The translations under genes were made by a program, and so were the position numbers. Below are positions 52,092 through 62,367 of a stretch of 64,000 bases of DNA, one piece after another (position 1 is the stretch's first letter; each line of letters opens with the position of its first letter). The stretch comes from CAVYTF01 sp963771435 (GTDB lineage Bacteria > Bacteroidota > Bacteroidia > Chitinophagales > Chitinophagaceae), in assembly GCA_963771435.1 (NCBI GenBank), contig CAVYTF010000009.1, positions 310,001-374,000 of the forward strand, given 5' to 3'. Under the pieces are notes generated by a model. The model saw only the letters and a program-made list of their open reading frames with translations. It searched no databases and was not told where the DNA came from.

Positions 52092-55000
52092 CTATTCTTT
52101 TATCAACTTCTGATTTTGCTTTAGACTGCCCTGCAACAGTGTTATATTATAAACACCTGATGCAAGGGTGCTAACATCTAACTGCAGAGAAGTGGAATTT
52201 ACATTTAACTGTTTCTGCATTACTGTGCGCCCCTGAAGGTCTGTGATAATAACCATTAGAGAAGCTGAACTTTGCGGAACAACTATGTTTACAATGCTTG
52301 TTGCCGGATTAGGATACAATGCAAAACTGGCACTGCTGCCAAAATTAACCGTCACAGTTTGTGAATAAACAAAATGCCCGTTGTCATCAACCTGCTGCAG
52401 GCGATAGAAATTTGTGCCCTGCAAAGGTTTAGCGTCGGTAAATTCATACGCATGTGGCAAGGATGTTGTGCCTGCGCCAGCCACCTGGCCGATCACTGTG
52501 AAGTTGATGCCATCTGCAGAACGTTCTACCACGAACTCTTTGTTATTTAATTCTGCTGCTGTTTTCCAGTTGAGCTGGGTTGTATTACCAACAGCGGACC
52601 CGTTAAAATATAGCAGCGTTACCGGAAGAGCTGCCAAAGTCATAAATGAATCAGTATAAGAATATGCACTCGAAATACCTATTGAATCAACAGAGGCAAT
52701 ACGCCAGTAATACAAAGTATCAGATGTCAAACCAGTTAATGTGAAGGAACTGGAATCACCTACTGTATTCACAGTAACCCATGTGCCCGAACCTTTTATC
52801 ATGTATTGAATATTAAAATTCTCAGCACAGGTCAATGCATTCCAGTAAACTGACGCTGTTGTGGTAGTTGTTACTGTTGAATCATAAGGGCTCAATCCTG
52901 TCGGTACCGGCGGTGTTAACTGTACAGTATCACTCGTTCCATAACTTCCACCTGAGCCTGTGCCAGTGGCCCTTGCATAATAATTACCGGAAGGCAGGCC
53001 AGTGAAGATAGCCGTATCATTTACTGAAACTGTACTGCCATAAGCTGCTCCATTGCGATAAAGCTGAATGGTATAAGGAGCCTCACTGTGTGTAGCTGAA
53101 TATTCTAAAGTATCACCATCGCAGGAAGAGCCAACACCTGAATGAATAAGAGCAATATGCGCAGTGTCTGATAATGTCCTGAACGTTACGCTGTCAGAAT
53201 AAGGGCTCATAAATGCTACACTTCCCACAGAGTCTATTGATGCTACTCTCCATGAGTAAAGTGTATATGGCACAAGGCCTGATAAAGCATAAGCACTCGT
53301 GTCAGTAACAGTATTTGCAGTTATCCATGTACCGCTTCCCGTTGCACGGTATTCTACTTCATATCTCTTTACACAATCATACTTTGCCCAGTTTAATTTT
53401 GCCGTATGCACACTAATACTGTTAGTATAAAGCCCAACAGGATAAGGTGGCAGGAACTGTGTTACAACAGATTTACTGTAGGCGCTATCAGTAGCTCCAT
53501 CACCATAAACAGTTGCAAAATAATTCCCTTCGCTTAAACCGGTAAAGCTTACTGTACTGTTTGTTGTTACTACACTGTCGTATAATACTCCATCACGGAA
53601 TAACCTGACAGTATAAGGGGAATGGCTGCCACTCAAAGAATAAGTAAGTGTATCACTACTGCAGGTATTGCTTACGCCTGCATTTACTAAACTTATCTGT
53701 GCAATATTTACCTGCTCAAAAGAATCGGTGATAGAATATGCTTCAAACTGGCTGCTGTAATATTCGTAGATCTTAATGTAATAATAACCCTGTGCAAGGC
53801 CTGTTAAGTTCACAGGTGTAACACCATAGAAGTAATTACTATAAAGAGGCGCCGCAGTGGTATCACTATACACCTGGAAAAAGGTAGGATTAGTACTTCC
53901 ACTACTAAGAAGATTCAACAAATTAAATGTCAAATTGAGATTACCACTAGTTCCTGTATAATTTATCTTCCATGTATCAACAGTATCCCTCACACCATTA
54001 TAATAAAAGCCAATATGCCCGGTCACGGTTCGGTTGGCAGGTATGGTTGCCGCCTCTCGGAAATATGCATTCGGCTCGACATCATTTTTGTTGTAAGTAA
54101 ATAGACTGTCAGACAATGCATAGGTAGAAAACTGGCTGCTATAATAGCAATATACCGATACATAATAAATGCCTGCTGCAAGCCCATCCGTGCTCATACT
54201 AAATGAGCCATATCCATATTGGGAATTGAGAACGGTTGTTCCATTATGATCATACAGAGTAATATAAACAGGGATTGACGGGTTACTCTGACTGAGTGAC
54301 AACCGGATCAGCCCGTCGGAGTCGGTGGTTAGTTTATAATAGTCCACCGTGTCACGAACATGATTATAATAATAACCTATATGACCTGTAACTGCGGCAT
54401 TGAGAGGCAATGTATCTGCCTGCGCCAAAGTACCATTAGGCTCTTTATCATTGCCGATGCCTGTTGTAAATAAGCTGTCGTATAATATATAAGGGGTGAA
54501 CTGGAAATTATAATAACAATATACCTGAACATAATATGTTCCGGCGGCAAGGCCATCCGTGCTCATAGTAAATGGCACCGCATTATAAGCGGAATTAAGA
54601 ACGGTTGTTCCATCATTATCATATAGCGTAACATAAACATTCGTTCCATTGACAGGATTAAGTGATAAGCGAAGCAAGCCGTCTGAGGTAGTCGTTATTT
54701 TATACTCATCAAGGGTGTCCCTGTAATGGTTATAATAATATCCAATATGCCCTGTTGTGCTGTCATTTAACGGAAGCGTTAAAGCAGTGGCACGCGAACT
54801 GTCAGGCTCCTTATCATTTGGAATAGGCGTTGGGAACAAGCTGTCTGAGATCACATAGGGTGCAAACTGGCTAGGATAATAACAATATACTTTTGCATAA
54901 TAAGTTCCAACAGCGAGGCCATCCTGGCTTATACTAAATGGCCCTGAGCCATATGTGGATTGAAGAACCGTTGTTCCATCATTATCATATAGGGTAACAA

Positions 55001-55616
55001 AAACGTTCGTTCCATTTATAGGATTAAGCGATAAACGCAGCAATCCATCAGCATTAGTGGTGATCTTATACTCATCAACTGTGTCTCGATGATTATTATA
55101 GTAATAACCAATATGCCCCGTTGCGCTATCATTAAGATTAAGGGTTAAGGCAGTAGCCCTCGTGCTGTCAGGCTCCTTATCGTTGGGCACCGGCGCCGGC
55201 GTAAGAGAGTTGGAAATAATATAACTGCTTGTATCTGTTCCAAAATAACAATAAACTTCCATATAGTAAGTCCCAACTGCAAGGCCATCCTGGCTTATAG
55301 TAAAAGCGCTGGTGCCATAGGTGCCAGTAAATTGTATTGTTCCCGCCGTGTCATACAAATAAACAAAAGTATTTCTTCCGGAAAGCGGCGTCAATGTTAC
55401 ACTCAGCAAACCATCAGCATTGGTTTTCACTTTCCACCAATCCACATCTCCTGCAGGGTTAATAATGCCGGTACCTGAACCATTTAGCGGCATTGCATTA
55501 GCCTGTGCAGGCGTGTTGTTAGGTTCTGTTTCAGCAACTTGTGCTTTCAAAGCGGTTAAGGAGAGAAAAAAAACAGCAGCAAGGACAAACAATTTGGGTA
55601 GATTCATTGATCGCAT
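52092..55616 (-). CDS. T9SS-exported surface protein with PPC repeats and FN3 domains (paralogue 1)
   Basis: 1174 residues. Signal peptide ending LKA-Q at about 26. Five PPC-like (pre-peptidase C-terminal) beta domains run from about 28 to 630, each with NDKEPD/EPNG, then (D/T)GHIGYYYN and DTVDxYKxTTxxDGLLRLSL motifs. Then come two copies of a unit with CSSDTLTYS/CDGDTLEYS followed by an FN3 domain (about 640-1000), and a C-terminal type IX sorting domain (SFALYPNPATSIVNIVVPQS to LKQNQKLIKE). No enzymatic domain is seen. Likely a cell-surface adhesin or scaffold (inference). The C-terminal about 530 residues are almost identical to paralogue 2. Confidence 0.88.
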   Translation of the reverse strand: MRSMNLPKLFVLAAVFFLSLTALKAQVAETEPNNTPAQANAMPLNGSGTGIINPAGDVDWWKVKTNADGLLSVTLTPLSGRNTFVYLYDTAGTIQFTGTYGTSAFTISQDGLAVGTYYMEVYCYFGTDTSSYIISNSLTPAPVPNDKEPDSTRATALTLNLNDSATGHIGYYYNNHRDTVDEYKITTNADGLLRLSLNPINGTNVFVTLYDNDGTTVLQSTYGSGPFSISQDGLAVGTYYAKVYCYYPSQFAPYVISDSLFPTPIPNDKEPDSSRATALTLPLNDSTTGHIGYYYNHYRDTLDEYKITTTSDGLLRLSLNPVNGTNVYVTLYDNDGTTVLNSAYNAVPFTMSTDGLAAGTYYVQVYCYYNFQFTPYILYDSLFTTGIGNDKEPNGTLAQADTLPLNAAVTGHIGYYYNHVRDTVDYYKLTTDSDGLIRLSLSQSNPSIPVYITLYDHNGTTVLNSQYGYGSFSMSTDGLAAGIYYVSVYCYYSSQFSTYALSDSLFTYNKNDVEPNAYFREAATIPANRTVTGHIGFYYNGVRDTVDTWKINYTGTSGNLNLTFNLLNLLSSGSTNPTFFQVYSDTTAAPLYSNYFYGVTPVNLTGLAQGYYYIKIYEYYSSQFEAYSITDSFEQVNIAQISLVNAGVSNTCSSDTLTYSLSGSHSPYTVRLFRDGVLYDSVVTTNSTVSFTGLSEGNYFATVYGDGATDSAYSKSVVTQFLPPYPVGLYTNSISVHTAKLNWAKYDCVKRYEVEYRATGSGTWITANTVTDTSAYALSGLVPYTLYSWRVASIDSVGSVAFMSPYSDSVTFRTLSDTAHIALIHSGVGSSCDGDTLEYSATHSEAPYTIQLYRNGAAYGSTVSVNDTAIFTGLPSGNYYARATGTGSGGSYGTSDTVQLTPPVPTGLSPYDSTVTTTTTASVYWNALTCAENFNIQYMIKGSGTWVTVNTVGDSSSFTLTGLTSDTLYYWRIASVDSIGISSAYSYTDSFMTLAALPVTLLYFNGSAVGNTTQLNWKTAAELNNKEFVVERSADGINFTVIGQVAGAGTTSLPHAYEFTDAKPLQGTNFYRLQQVDDNGHFVYSQTVTVNFGSSASFALYPNPATSIVNIVVPQSSASLMVIITDLQGRTVMQKQLNVNSTSLQLDVSTLASGVYNITLLQGSLKQNQKLIKE

Positions 55617-56026
55617 AGTAGTAAATTTTTAATCAGAAATATTATAGGTTTACAATTGAAGGAAACAAAGAACGAAATTAACAAAAAATTTGCCGATTGT
55701 CAAAATATTAAATTGTTGAATTTCTTTCGTTTACAAGATCATTATTTTCCATTCTCTGAAGTCACAATTGTTTTTAAGGAAATTATTTTTATACATTTTA
55801 TTTTCAGTACAGATAAACTTTGCTTCCCACATAAAACTGCGTGTAATTTACCCTCCAAATAAGGATATAAATCCATAGAAGATAAGTTATAGTTCGCATA
55901 AACACTCATTGGCGTAATCTTTTTATTCCGTTCATGATTTGCGTTATAAACTTTGATTTGGTATGTTGTTTTAATAAAAAGGCCTCTGCATTTGCAAAGG
56001 CCTTTTTATTTTTCGTTAAGGAATAA
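55617..56026. other. Spacer between paralogues, with duplicated promoter-side block
   Basis: The sequence near 55672-55700 (AACGAAATTAACAAAAAATT then TGCCGATTGT) recurs at 59704-59732 upstream of paralogue 2, showing that the upstream region was copied with the gene. It is AT-rich and likely carries the promoter of paralogue 1. A 68-codon ORF crossing it on the plus strand is not supported. Confidence 0.55.
55976..56008 (-). terminator. Terminator after the second PPC/FN3 surface protein gene
   Basis: AAAGGCCTCTGCAT / TTGCAAAGGCCTTT with a T-run on the minus strand, the same hairpin as at 52043-52070, lies about 20 bp past the stop of paralogue 2. Confidence 0.85.
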
Positions 56027-59000
56027 TTATTCTTTTATCAACTTCTGGTTTTGTTTCAGGCTGCCCTGCAATAATGTTACATTATAAACACCTGCTGCAA
56101 GATCGCTTACATCTAATTGCAGAGAAATTGAATTTACATTTAACTGTTTCTGCATTACTGTTCTTCCCTGCAGGTCAGTAATAATAACCGTTAAAGGAGA
56201 TGAACTCTGCGGAACAACTATGTTTACAATGCTTGTTGCCGGATTAGGATACAATGCAAAACTTTCGCTGCTGCCAAAATTAACCGTCACAGTTTGTGAA
56301 TAAACAAAATGCCCGTTATCATCAACCTGCTGCAGGCGATAGAAGTTTGTGCCCTGCAAAGGTTTAGTATCTGTAAATTCATATGCATGTGGCAAAGATG
56401 TGGTGCCTGCGCCAGCTACCTGGCCTATCACTGTGAAATTGATGCCATCCGCAGAACGTTCTACCACGAACTCTTTGTTATTTAATTCTGCTGCTGTTTT
56501 CCAGTTCAGTTGAGTTGTATTACCAACGGCGGACCCATTAAAATATAGCAGGGTTACCGGAAGAGCTGCCAATGTCATAAATGAATCAGTGACAGAGTAT
56601 GCGCTGCTAATTCCAATAGGATCAACAGAAGCAATACGCCAGTAATACAAGGTGTCCGCTGTTAAGCCCGTTAAGGTGAAAGAACTGGAATCACCTACTG
56701 TATTTACAGTAAGCCATATGCCTGAACCTTTTATCATGTATTGAATATTAAAATTCTCAGCACAGGTCAACGCATTCCAGTAAACCGCTGCCGTTGTGGT
56801 AGTTGTTACTGTTGAATCATAAGGGCTTAATCCAGTCGGTACCGGCGGTGTTAGCTGTACGGTATCACTCGTTCCATAACTTCCACCTGAGCCTGTGCCA
56901 GTGGCCCTTGCATAATAATTACCGGAAGGCAGGCCAGTGAAGATAGCCGTATCATTTACTGAAACTGTACTGCCATAAGCTGCTCCATTGCGGTAAAGCT
57001 GTACTGTATAAGGAGCCTCACTGTGTGTGGCTGAATATTCTAAAGTATCTCCATCGCAGGAAGAGCCAACCCCTTCATGAATAAGAGCAATATGCGCAGT
57101 GTCTGATAATGTCCTGAACGTTACGCTGTCAGAATAAGGGCTCATAAATGCTACACCACCAACAGAATCTATTGATGCTACTCTCCATGAATAAAGTGTA
57201 TATGGCGCAAGGCCTGATAAAGCATAAGCACTCGTGTCTGTAACAGTATTTGCAGTTATCCATACACCACTTCCTGTTGCACGGTATTCTACTTCATATC
57301 TCTTTACACAATCATACTTTGCCCAGTTTAATTTTGCCGTATGCACACCAATACTGTTAGTATAAAGCCCAACAGGGTAAGGTGGCAGGAACTGTGTTAC
57401 TACTGATTTACCATAGGCACTGTCAGTAGCTCCATCACCATAAACAGTTGCAAAATAATTCCCTTCGCTTAAACCGGTAAAGCTTACTGTACTGTTTGTT
57501 GTTACTACACTATCGTATAATACTCCGTCACGGAATAACCTGACAGTATAAGGTGAATGGCTGCCACTTAAAGAATAAGTTAGGCTGTCACTGCTGCAAC
57601 CATTGTGTGCGACAGAATCCACGAGGCTTATCTGGGCAATATTTACCTGCACAAAAGAATCAGTGATAGAATATGCCGTGAAATAAGACGGTGAATTATT
57701 ATATGGAGATACTTTTATATAATAATAACCTTGTGTAAGCCCTGTCAATGTAAATGTACTTGTCGGGGTCGTATAGAATTCCTGGTTAAAAATAGGGGCC
57801 GCTGTTGTATCCTTATACACTGATAAGAATACATCGCCAAGCGCACCGGTACTCAAATGCGGTAAAAGATCAAATGTGAACTGTATAGTGCCCGCCGTGC
57901 CTGTGTAATTTATTTTAAACCAGTCGCTGTCATCCAGTTTAACACCTCCGTTATAATAGAAACTTATATGCCCTGTCAAAGTTCTGTTGGCAGGAATAGT
58001 AGTGGCTTGGTATGGGCTGTTATCAGGCTCATTATCATTTGGATTGTAGGTAAACAGGCTGTCGCTAAGGATATAATCTGCAAACTCTGAAACGGAAAAC
58101 GGTTGAACTTTAATATAGAAAGTACCTGCAGCAAGCCTGTCAATATTTAATGTTCCGTTTGTTGGATTATTGCCGTTATATACTTCCGTATAACCCAATT
58201 GTGTTGTACCGTCAATGTCATAAACTGTTACATTTACGTCTAATGTATTATTACTATAAATACTTCCCCTCAACGTTGATAACCTGACACTCAACATACC
58301 ATCCTGGGTAGTTGTAACCTTAAACCAGTCCGCTGTATCTCTGTAGTTATTGTAATAGTAACCAAGATGGCCGGTCTCACTGCCGTCTTGAGGAAGGATC
58401 AATGCAGTAGCAGGAGAGCCATTAGGTTCAGGGTCATTCGCGACTGGAGGAGTAAACAAACTGTCACCAAGGGTATAATCTGCAAACTCGTTTACCGAGT
58501 ATGGCTGCACTTTAATATAATAAGTGCCGGTGGCAAGGCCATCGGTTGTTATTACAGCCAACCCTGGATTGTTTGAATTATAATCTTCAATAAATCCTAA
58601 TTGTGTCGCGCCATCGTTGTCATACAACGTAACATTAACATCCAGCACGTTATTGCTGTAAACACTACCTCTTAATGTCCTTATATAAACTCTTAAAAGC
58701 CCGTCAGAATTAGTAGTTACTTTATACCAGTCAGCCGTATCCCTATAGTTATTGTAATAATAACCCACTTGTCCTGTTGTGCTGTCGTTCAACCCCAAAG
58801 TAACTGCAGTAGCGCGTGAACCATTAGGTTCGGGATCATTCGCAACCGGAGGAATAAAAAAGCTGTCAGCAATAGAATAGTTAGCAAACTCATTTGTATT
58901 AAAAGGTTGAACTTTAATATAATAAGTACCCGCTGCAAGGCCATCTGTTGTTATTAGAGCTGCAAAAGGGGCACCTCCGCTATAATCTTCAACAGCCCCT

Positions 59001-59644
59001 AATTGTGTTACCCCATCATTATCATAAAGGGTAAGATTTACATCTAGTGTATTATTGCTGTAAACACTCCCGTAAGCTGTATTCAGATACAACCTTAAAA
59101 GCCCATTAGAAGTGGTGGTTACTTTATACCAGTCTGCAGTATCTCTATTATTGTCATAATAATACCCCGCATGGCCTGTTTTGCTTGAATTAAGCGGCAG
59201 GTTTAATGCCAATGCACGGCTGCCGTTTGGTTCCACATCATTAGTAAGTGCCGCTGCAAAGAAGCTATCGGAAAGTGTATAATGCCCAAAGTCTGTCTCA
59301 GCTGGCGTGATCTTCACTATGTAAGTGCCAGTTGCAAGCCCATCGGTATTGAAAGAAACAGTGGAATTGTTATAGGATTCTAATGAGCCACTTAAGGCAG
59401 TTGTCCCATTACTGTCAAACAATGTAATGTAAAGATCGGCAGGGCTTACAGTGGTAAGCGTAAGCTTCAACAGCCCATCCGAAGGCGTTGTAACACTCCA
59501 TACATCACCGGAAGCAGTGGTTTCATCTCCATTCACACTGTTGTTCAGAGGGAGCGTTCCTCCCTGGGCCATAGATCGAAAAGAAAGAAGCAGCAAGAGG
59601 TAAGCAAAACAAATGGGTAACAATTTGAATTTCATAAATTGCAA
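56027..59644 (-). CDS. T9SS-exported surface protein with PPC repeats and FN3 domains (paralogue 2)
   Basis: 1205 residues. Signal peptide ending SMA-Q at about 27. Five PPC-like domains (about 28-640), the first shorter, with EPNGSRA...GHxGYYYxNxRDTADWYKVTT motifs that differ clearly from paralogue 1. From about residue 665 (CSSDSLTYSLSG) to the end (LKQNQKLIKE) it is nearly identical to paralogue 1 at protein and DNA level, including both CSSD/CDGD units, both FN3 domains and the sorting domain. The pattern of a diverged N-terminal half and a near-identical C-terminal half indicates tandem duplication followed by gene conversion of the C-terminal part. Confidence 0.88.
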   Translation of the reverse strand: MQFMKFKLLPICFAYLLLLLSFRSMAQGGTLPLNNSVNGDETTASGDVWSVTTPSDGLLKLTLTTVSPADLYITLFDSNGTTALSGSLESYNNSTVSFNTDGLATGTYIVKITPAETDFGHYTLSDSFFAAALTNDVEPNGSRALALNLPLNSSKTGHAGYYYDNNRDTADWYKVTTTSNGLLRLYLNTAYGSVYSNNTLDVNLTLYDNDGVTQLGAVEDYSGGAPFAALITTDGLAAGTYYIKVQPFNTNEFANYSIADSFFIPPVANDPEPNGSRATAVTLGLNDSTTGQVGYYYNNYRDTADWYKVTTNSDGLLRVYIRTLRGSVYSNNVLDVNVTLYDNDGATQLGFIEDYNSNNPGLAVITTDGLATGTYYIKVQPYSVNEFADYTLGDSLFTPPVANDPEPNGSPATALILPQDGSETGHLGYYYNNYRDTADWFKVTTTQDGMLSVRLSTLRGSIYSNNTLDVNVTVYDIDGTTQLGYTEVYNGNNPTNGTLNIDRLAAGTFYIKVQPFSVSEFADYILSDSLFTYNPNDNEPDNSPYQATTIPANRTLTGHISFYYNGGVKLDDSDWFKINYTGTAGTIQFTFDLLPHLSTGALGDVFLSVYKDTTAAPIFNQEFYTTPTSTFTLTGLTQGYYYIKVSPYNNSPSYFTAYSITDSFVQVNIAQISLVDSVAHNGCSSDSLTYSLSGSHSPYTVRLFRDGVLYDSVVTTNSTVSFTGLSEGNYFATVYGDGATDSAYGKSVVTQFLPPYPVGLYTNSIGVHTAKLNWAKYDCVKRYEVEYRATGSGVWITANTVTDTSAYALSGLAPYTLYSWRVASIDSVGGVAFMSPYSDSVTFRTLSDTAHIALIHEGVGSSCDGDTLEYSATHSEAPYTVQLYRNGAAYGSTVSVNDTAIFTGLPSGNYYARATGTGSGGSYGTSDTVQLTPPVPTGLSPYDSTVTTTTTAAVYWNALTCAENFNIQYMIKGSGIWLTVNTVGDSSSFTLTGLTADTLYYWRIASVDPIGISSAYSVTDSFMTLAALPVTLLYFNGSAVGNTTQLNWKTAAELNNKEFVVERSADGINFTVIGQVAGAGTTSLPHAYEFTDTKPLQGTNFYRLQQVDDNGHFVYSQTVTVNFGSSESFALYPNPATSIVNIVVPQSSSPLTVIITDLQGRTVMQKQLNVNSISLQLDVSDLAAGVYNVTLLQGSLKQNQKLIKE

Positions 59645-60315
59645 TTTTTAGTTTAAGAATAAAATTTGTTATTAAATGGTAAAGCAACAATGGTATTATC
59701 CAACAACGAAATTAACAAAAAGATTGCTGATTGTTTAATTATTTCTACGATTATTTTTTATTCCATTCAACTTTAATGAAATGATCGATCAGCTTCCATA
59801 TCTCTGATAAATTTTGTTATATAACACTTGCAGTTATGCAAAATATTTTATCTTGAACTATCATCAATATTGTTTTAGTTCCCGGTTTTTATAGTGTGCT
59901 CTAAATGCTTATATGTATCCACTAAGAGGTATTATAATTTCACCAATATTCATTGCCAACCAATAAATTAGCCTACAGGGTAAGGGATTGTGACTGAAGT
60001 CAAACAGTCTCGTCCTTAGAGCACGATCTTCATTGCATAGCTGTATAATAAAAACCCTGCTAAGGCATTCTTTTTGCCCTGCCATAATAAAACGATATAT
60101 TTGGATATTATTAAAAACCAACCGTTATGCTTAAAAAGTGCTCTTCAATCAATTTCTTTCATTCTCATCATTGCAATAACTAAATACTTAATTTCCCTGA
60201 TTCATCCTCCTTCCGTCTTGTTGATTGTGACCCATTAATTCAAAGATGGTCGTTAGGGCAACGGGTGTTAATTTAGCTCTTAAAACACATAATTATATTT
60301 GATTAAAATTGCCTT
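59645..60315. other. 671-bp intergenic region, no gene seen
   Basis: It separates paralogue 2 (minus) from the PI-PLC gene (plus), so two promoters are expected. The words GTGCTCTAA at 59896-59904 and TTAGAGCAC at 60016-60024 form a 9-bp inverted repeat 111 bp apart, of uncertain meaning. A 70-codon minus ORF (59909-60121) has no support. Confidence 0.45.
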
Positions 60316-61737
60316 ATGACATACCATGACAATGAAGTTTCCTTCTCATTAAGCTCCGGCTACTCCATAATTGATGGAAGTTATACAATAGATAGCTTTT
60401 CAGTTACTCAAGGACAAGACCCTGATGGGTATATTCATGCAGGGTTAACCAAATCTTTTGGAAGCAACGGGCAGATGTCATTTCATGTTGGGCGACAGGG
60501 CTCGTCCGCAACGGCAAACTGGTTCAATACCATGGTTCCCGGCTCGCAAACAACTTTCAACCATAGTGCAGGAGAATTGAATTTCGCTTTTTTAGGCACC
60601 CTCAAAATGACTATTACGGGTGGCATTCTTGGCAACGGCCACGGCAGTTTTACATTTTCAAATGTAGCCATTGCACAGGGGCATGTTGATCTCAGTAACA
60701 ATTGGTGGTTCGGCGGCCTCAATTGTTCTTACATTGAGAATGATGAGGTAACCTGCACGGGCACTAACTCAAGCGGTGATGAGGTATCCTTTGTGTTCTT
60801 AAGGGGTGGTAATGATGTTAGCACCATACAGGCAACGCCCAAACGGCTTATTGAAACTGCAGATTGGATGCGCAGGGTGAATGGTTCTCTCACACTTGAT
60901 GAGCTTGTTATGCCCGGCAGTCATGATGCAGGTATGTCAGAACTTCATCACTGTTTCCCTGCCCTGTTTGCTGAGCCAGATTGTCTTACACAAAGCGGGA
61001 ACATAGGCCACCAGCTCATTGACGGTTCAAGATATTTTGACATCAGGGTTGATTACGATCATGAAGAGTTAGTGACTTACCACAGAACAGGTGCGGCTGG
61101 CTGCAATGGCCAGGATTTGAAAGCCATTCTTGATGAAGTTCTTGTATTTCTGGACGCACACCATACCGAAACGGCCATCCTTAAATTTTCTCATATTAGG
61201 GATGATGGTGATGAACATAAACCCTCAGTAATTAAGTCAAAAATAAACGTCCTTCTCAACAATTACCGCAATGTTATTTATACAAATAAGGACTCCGCTG
61301 TAAACCTGGCTAAAGTTCCCTTGGCAGATGTTAGGGGAAAGATGGTTCTTGTCTTTGATTATGTTGAATACATTGATCCGGCAGAAGGGCGGTTCCATTA
61401 TGCAGACGGCAGTTCCGCCCAGCAAGGCTGCAACATAACCGTATTTGATGAGTATTCAGATAGCGATGATTACAACACAATGGAAGCCGGCCAGTTGCAA
61501 AAATGGAATGCTAATGCAGGTCTTGGCAGGGGCCATTTCTTTTTACTTTCATGGACATTGACGCCAAAAAGCTTTATTCCCGGTGTTGTTTACTACGCCG
61601 CAATAGCAAATAATGCACTACCCTATGTTTTATATAAAAGGATCATTACCGAAAGAGCCCAAAAGCCAAATATTGTGTACATTGATTTTGTAAACAATAT
61701 TACTACTCAGGCCATCATCCTGTATAATTTTAGCTGA
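60316..61737 (+). CDS. PI-PLC X-domain protein
   Basis: 473 residues without a signal peptide. Residues 1-about 185 are a beta-rich domain (with SFHVGRQGSSATANWF and GNGHGSFTFSNVAIAQGHVD) of unknown family. Residues about 190-470 are a phosphatidylinositol-specific phospholipase C X domain: TLDELVMPGSHDAG with the first catalytic His, IGHQLIDGSRYFDIRVDY, then ELVTYHRTG with the second His and, later, TAILKFSHI. PI-PLC enzymes cleave phosphoinositides, and bacterial ones are often secreted; export here would need a non-classical route. The gene is monocistronic. Confidence 0.8.
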   Translation: MTYHDNEVSFSLSSGYSIIDGSYTIDSFSVTQGQDPDGYIHAGLTKSFGSNGQMSFHVGRQGSSATANWFNTMVPGSQTTFNHSAGELNFAFLGTLKMTITGGILGNGHGSFTFSNVAIAQGHVDLSNNWWFGGLNCSYIENDEVTCTGTNSSGDEVSFVFLRGGNDVSTIQATPKRLIETADWMRRVNGSLTLDELVMPGSHDAGMSELHHCFPALFAEPDCLTQSGNIGHQLIDGSRYFDIRVDYDHEELVTYHRTGAAGCNGQDLKAILDEVLVFLDAHHTETAILKFSHIRDDGDEHKPSVIKSKINVLLNNYRNVIYTNKDSAVNLAKVPLADVRGKMVLVFDYVEYIDPAEGRFHYADGSSAQQGCNITVFDEYSDSDDYNTMEAGQLQKWNANAGLGRGHFFLLSWTLTPKSFIPGVVYYAAIANNALPYVLYKRIITERAQKPNIVYIDFVNNITTQAIILYNFS

Positions 61738-61801
61738 TAAATGATTTTTGCGCGGGGCAGCGTCTTCACAAGATCAGGATATGCAACGAAGACAACTTGC
61801 C

Positions 61802-62206
61802 TTATTTTATCTTTTTCCATTCTTCTTTTTTATCCTCAGTTATATAGGTAACCAATTTTAAAGGATCGCCATTACCATCTCTTATAAAATTAAATTTTAA
61901 CTGGGCTTTTTTCATGTAAAATGTGTTGTCATTCAGCGCATATAATTGCACCCTTGGCAGCTTATCTTTCGGGTTAGTATCTTCTATAAATAAACTCCCA
62001 TTCATAAACGTTACTATCAATTTATGGTCAGCATTGTATTCATAAGCTCCTGCATAACTTTTTAGTATTACCGTATTTATAGTCATTGCTGCACTATCCT
62101 TTTGCCAATTAGAATAAGGAAGGTTAAATACAATGCTTGTTATTCCTCCTGCTATAGGAACCAAACTCCCGCCATGATCCATAGCTTTTTTGAAATGAAA
62201 CATCAA
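61802..62206 (-). pseudogene. C-terminal fragment of a serine hydrolase (DUF3471-like)
   Basis: 134 codons. GGSLVPIAGGITSIVFNLPY followed by KSYAGAYEYNADHKLIVTFM then NGSLFIEDTNPK matches the region after the catalytic domain of beta-lactamase-related serine hydrolases, whose DUF3471-type C-terminal domain begins L-x-x-Y-x-G-x-Y. The catalytic S-x-x-K and Y-x-N parts are missing, and a TAA stop lies just upstream in frame. The divergent esterase gene starts about 160 bp away, so the 5' part has been lost. Confidence 0.6.
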
Positions 62207-62367
62207 TTAGCATCACCACACCACAAATATTAACCTTCTCTACCTCCCAACCAAATATTTACACCAACAAACTTTACCCTTTATGTAACTTATAATTTCT
62301 CATATTCGTGATTTGAGTGATTGCATTCAGGCATCCCATTTTTTTATCCCGAAACAATAAGAGCGCC

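Noticed and set aside
55656..55862. 68-codon ORF between the surface-protein paralogues
   Set aside because: It lies over the presumed promoter region of paralogue 1 and encodes no recognisable features.
59896..60024. 9-bp inverted repeat GTGCTCTAA / TTAGAGCAC as an operator or element end
   Set aside because: The arms are 111 bp apart with no other support; such a repeat can occur by chance.
59909..60121. 70-codon minus-strand ORF
   Set aside because: Isolated in a divergent intergenic region without family signals.
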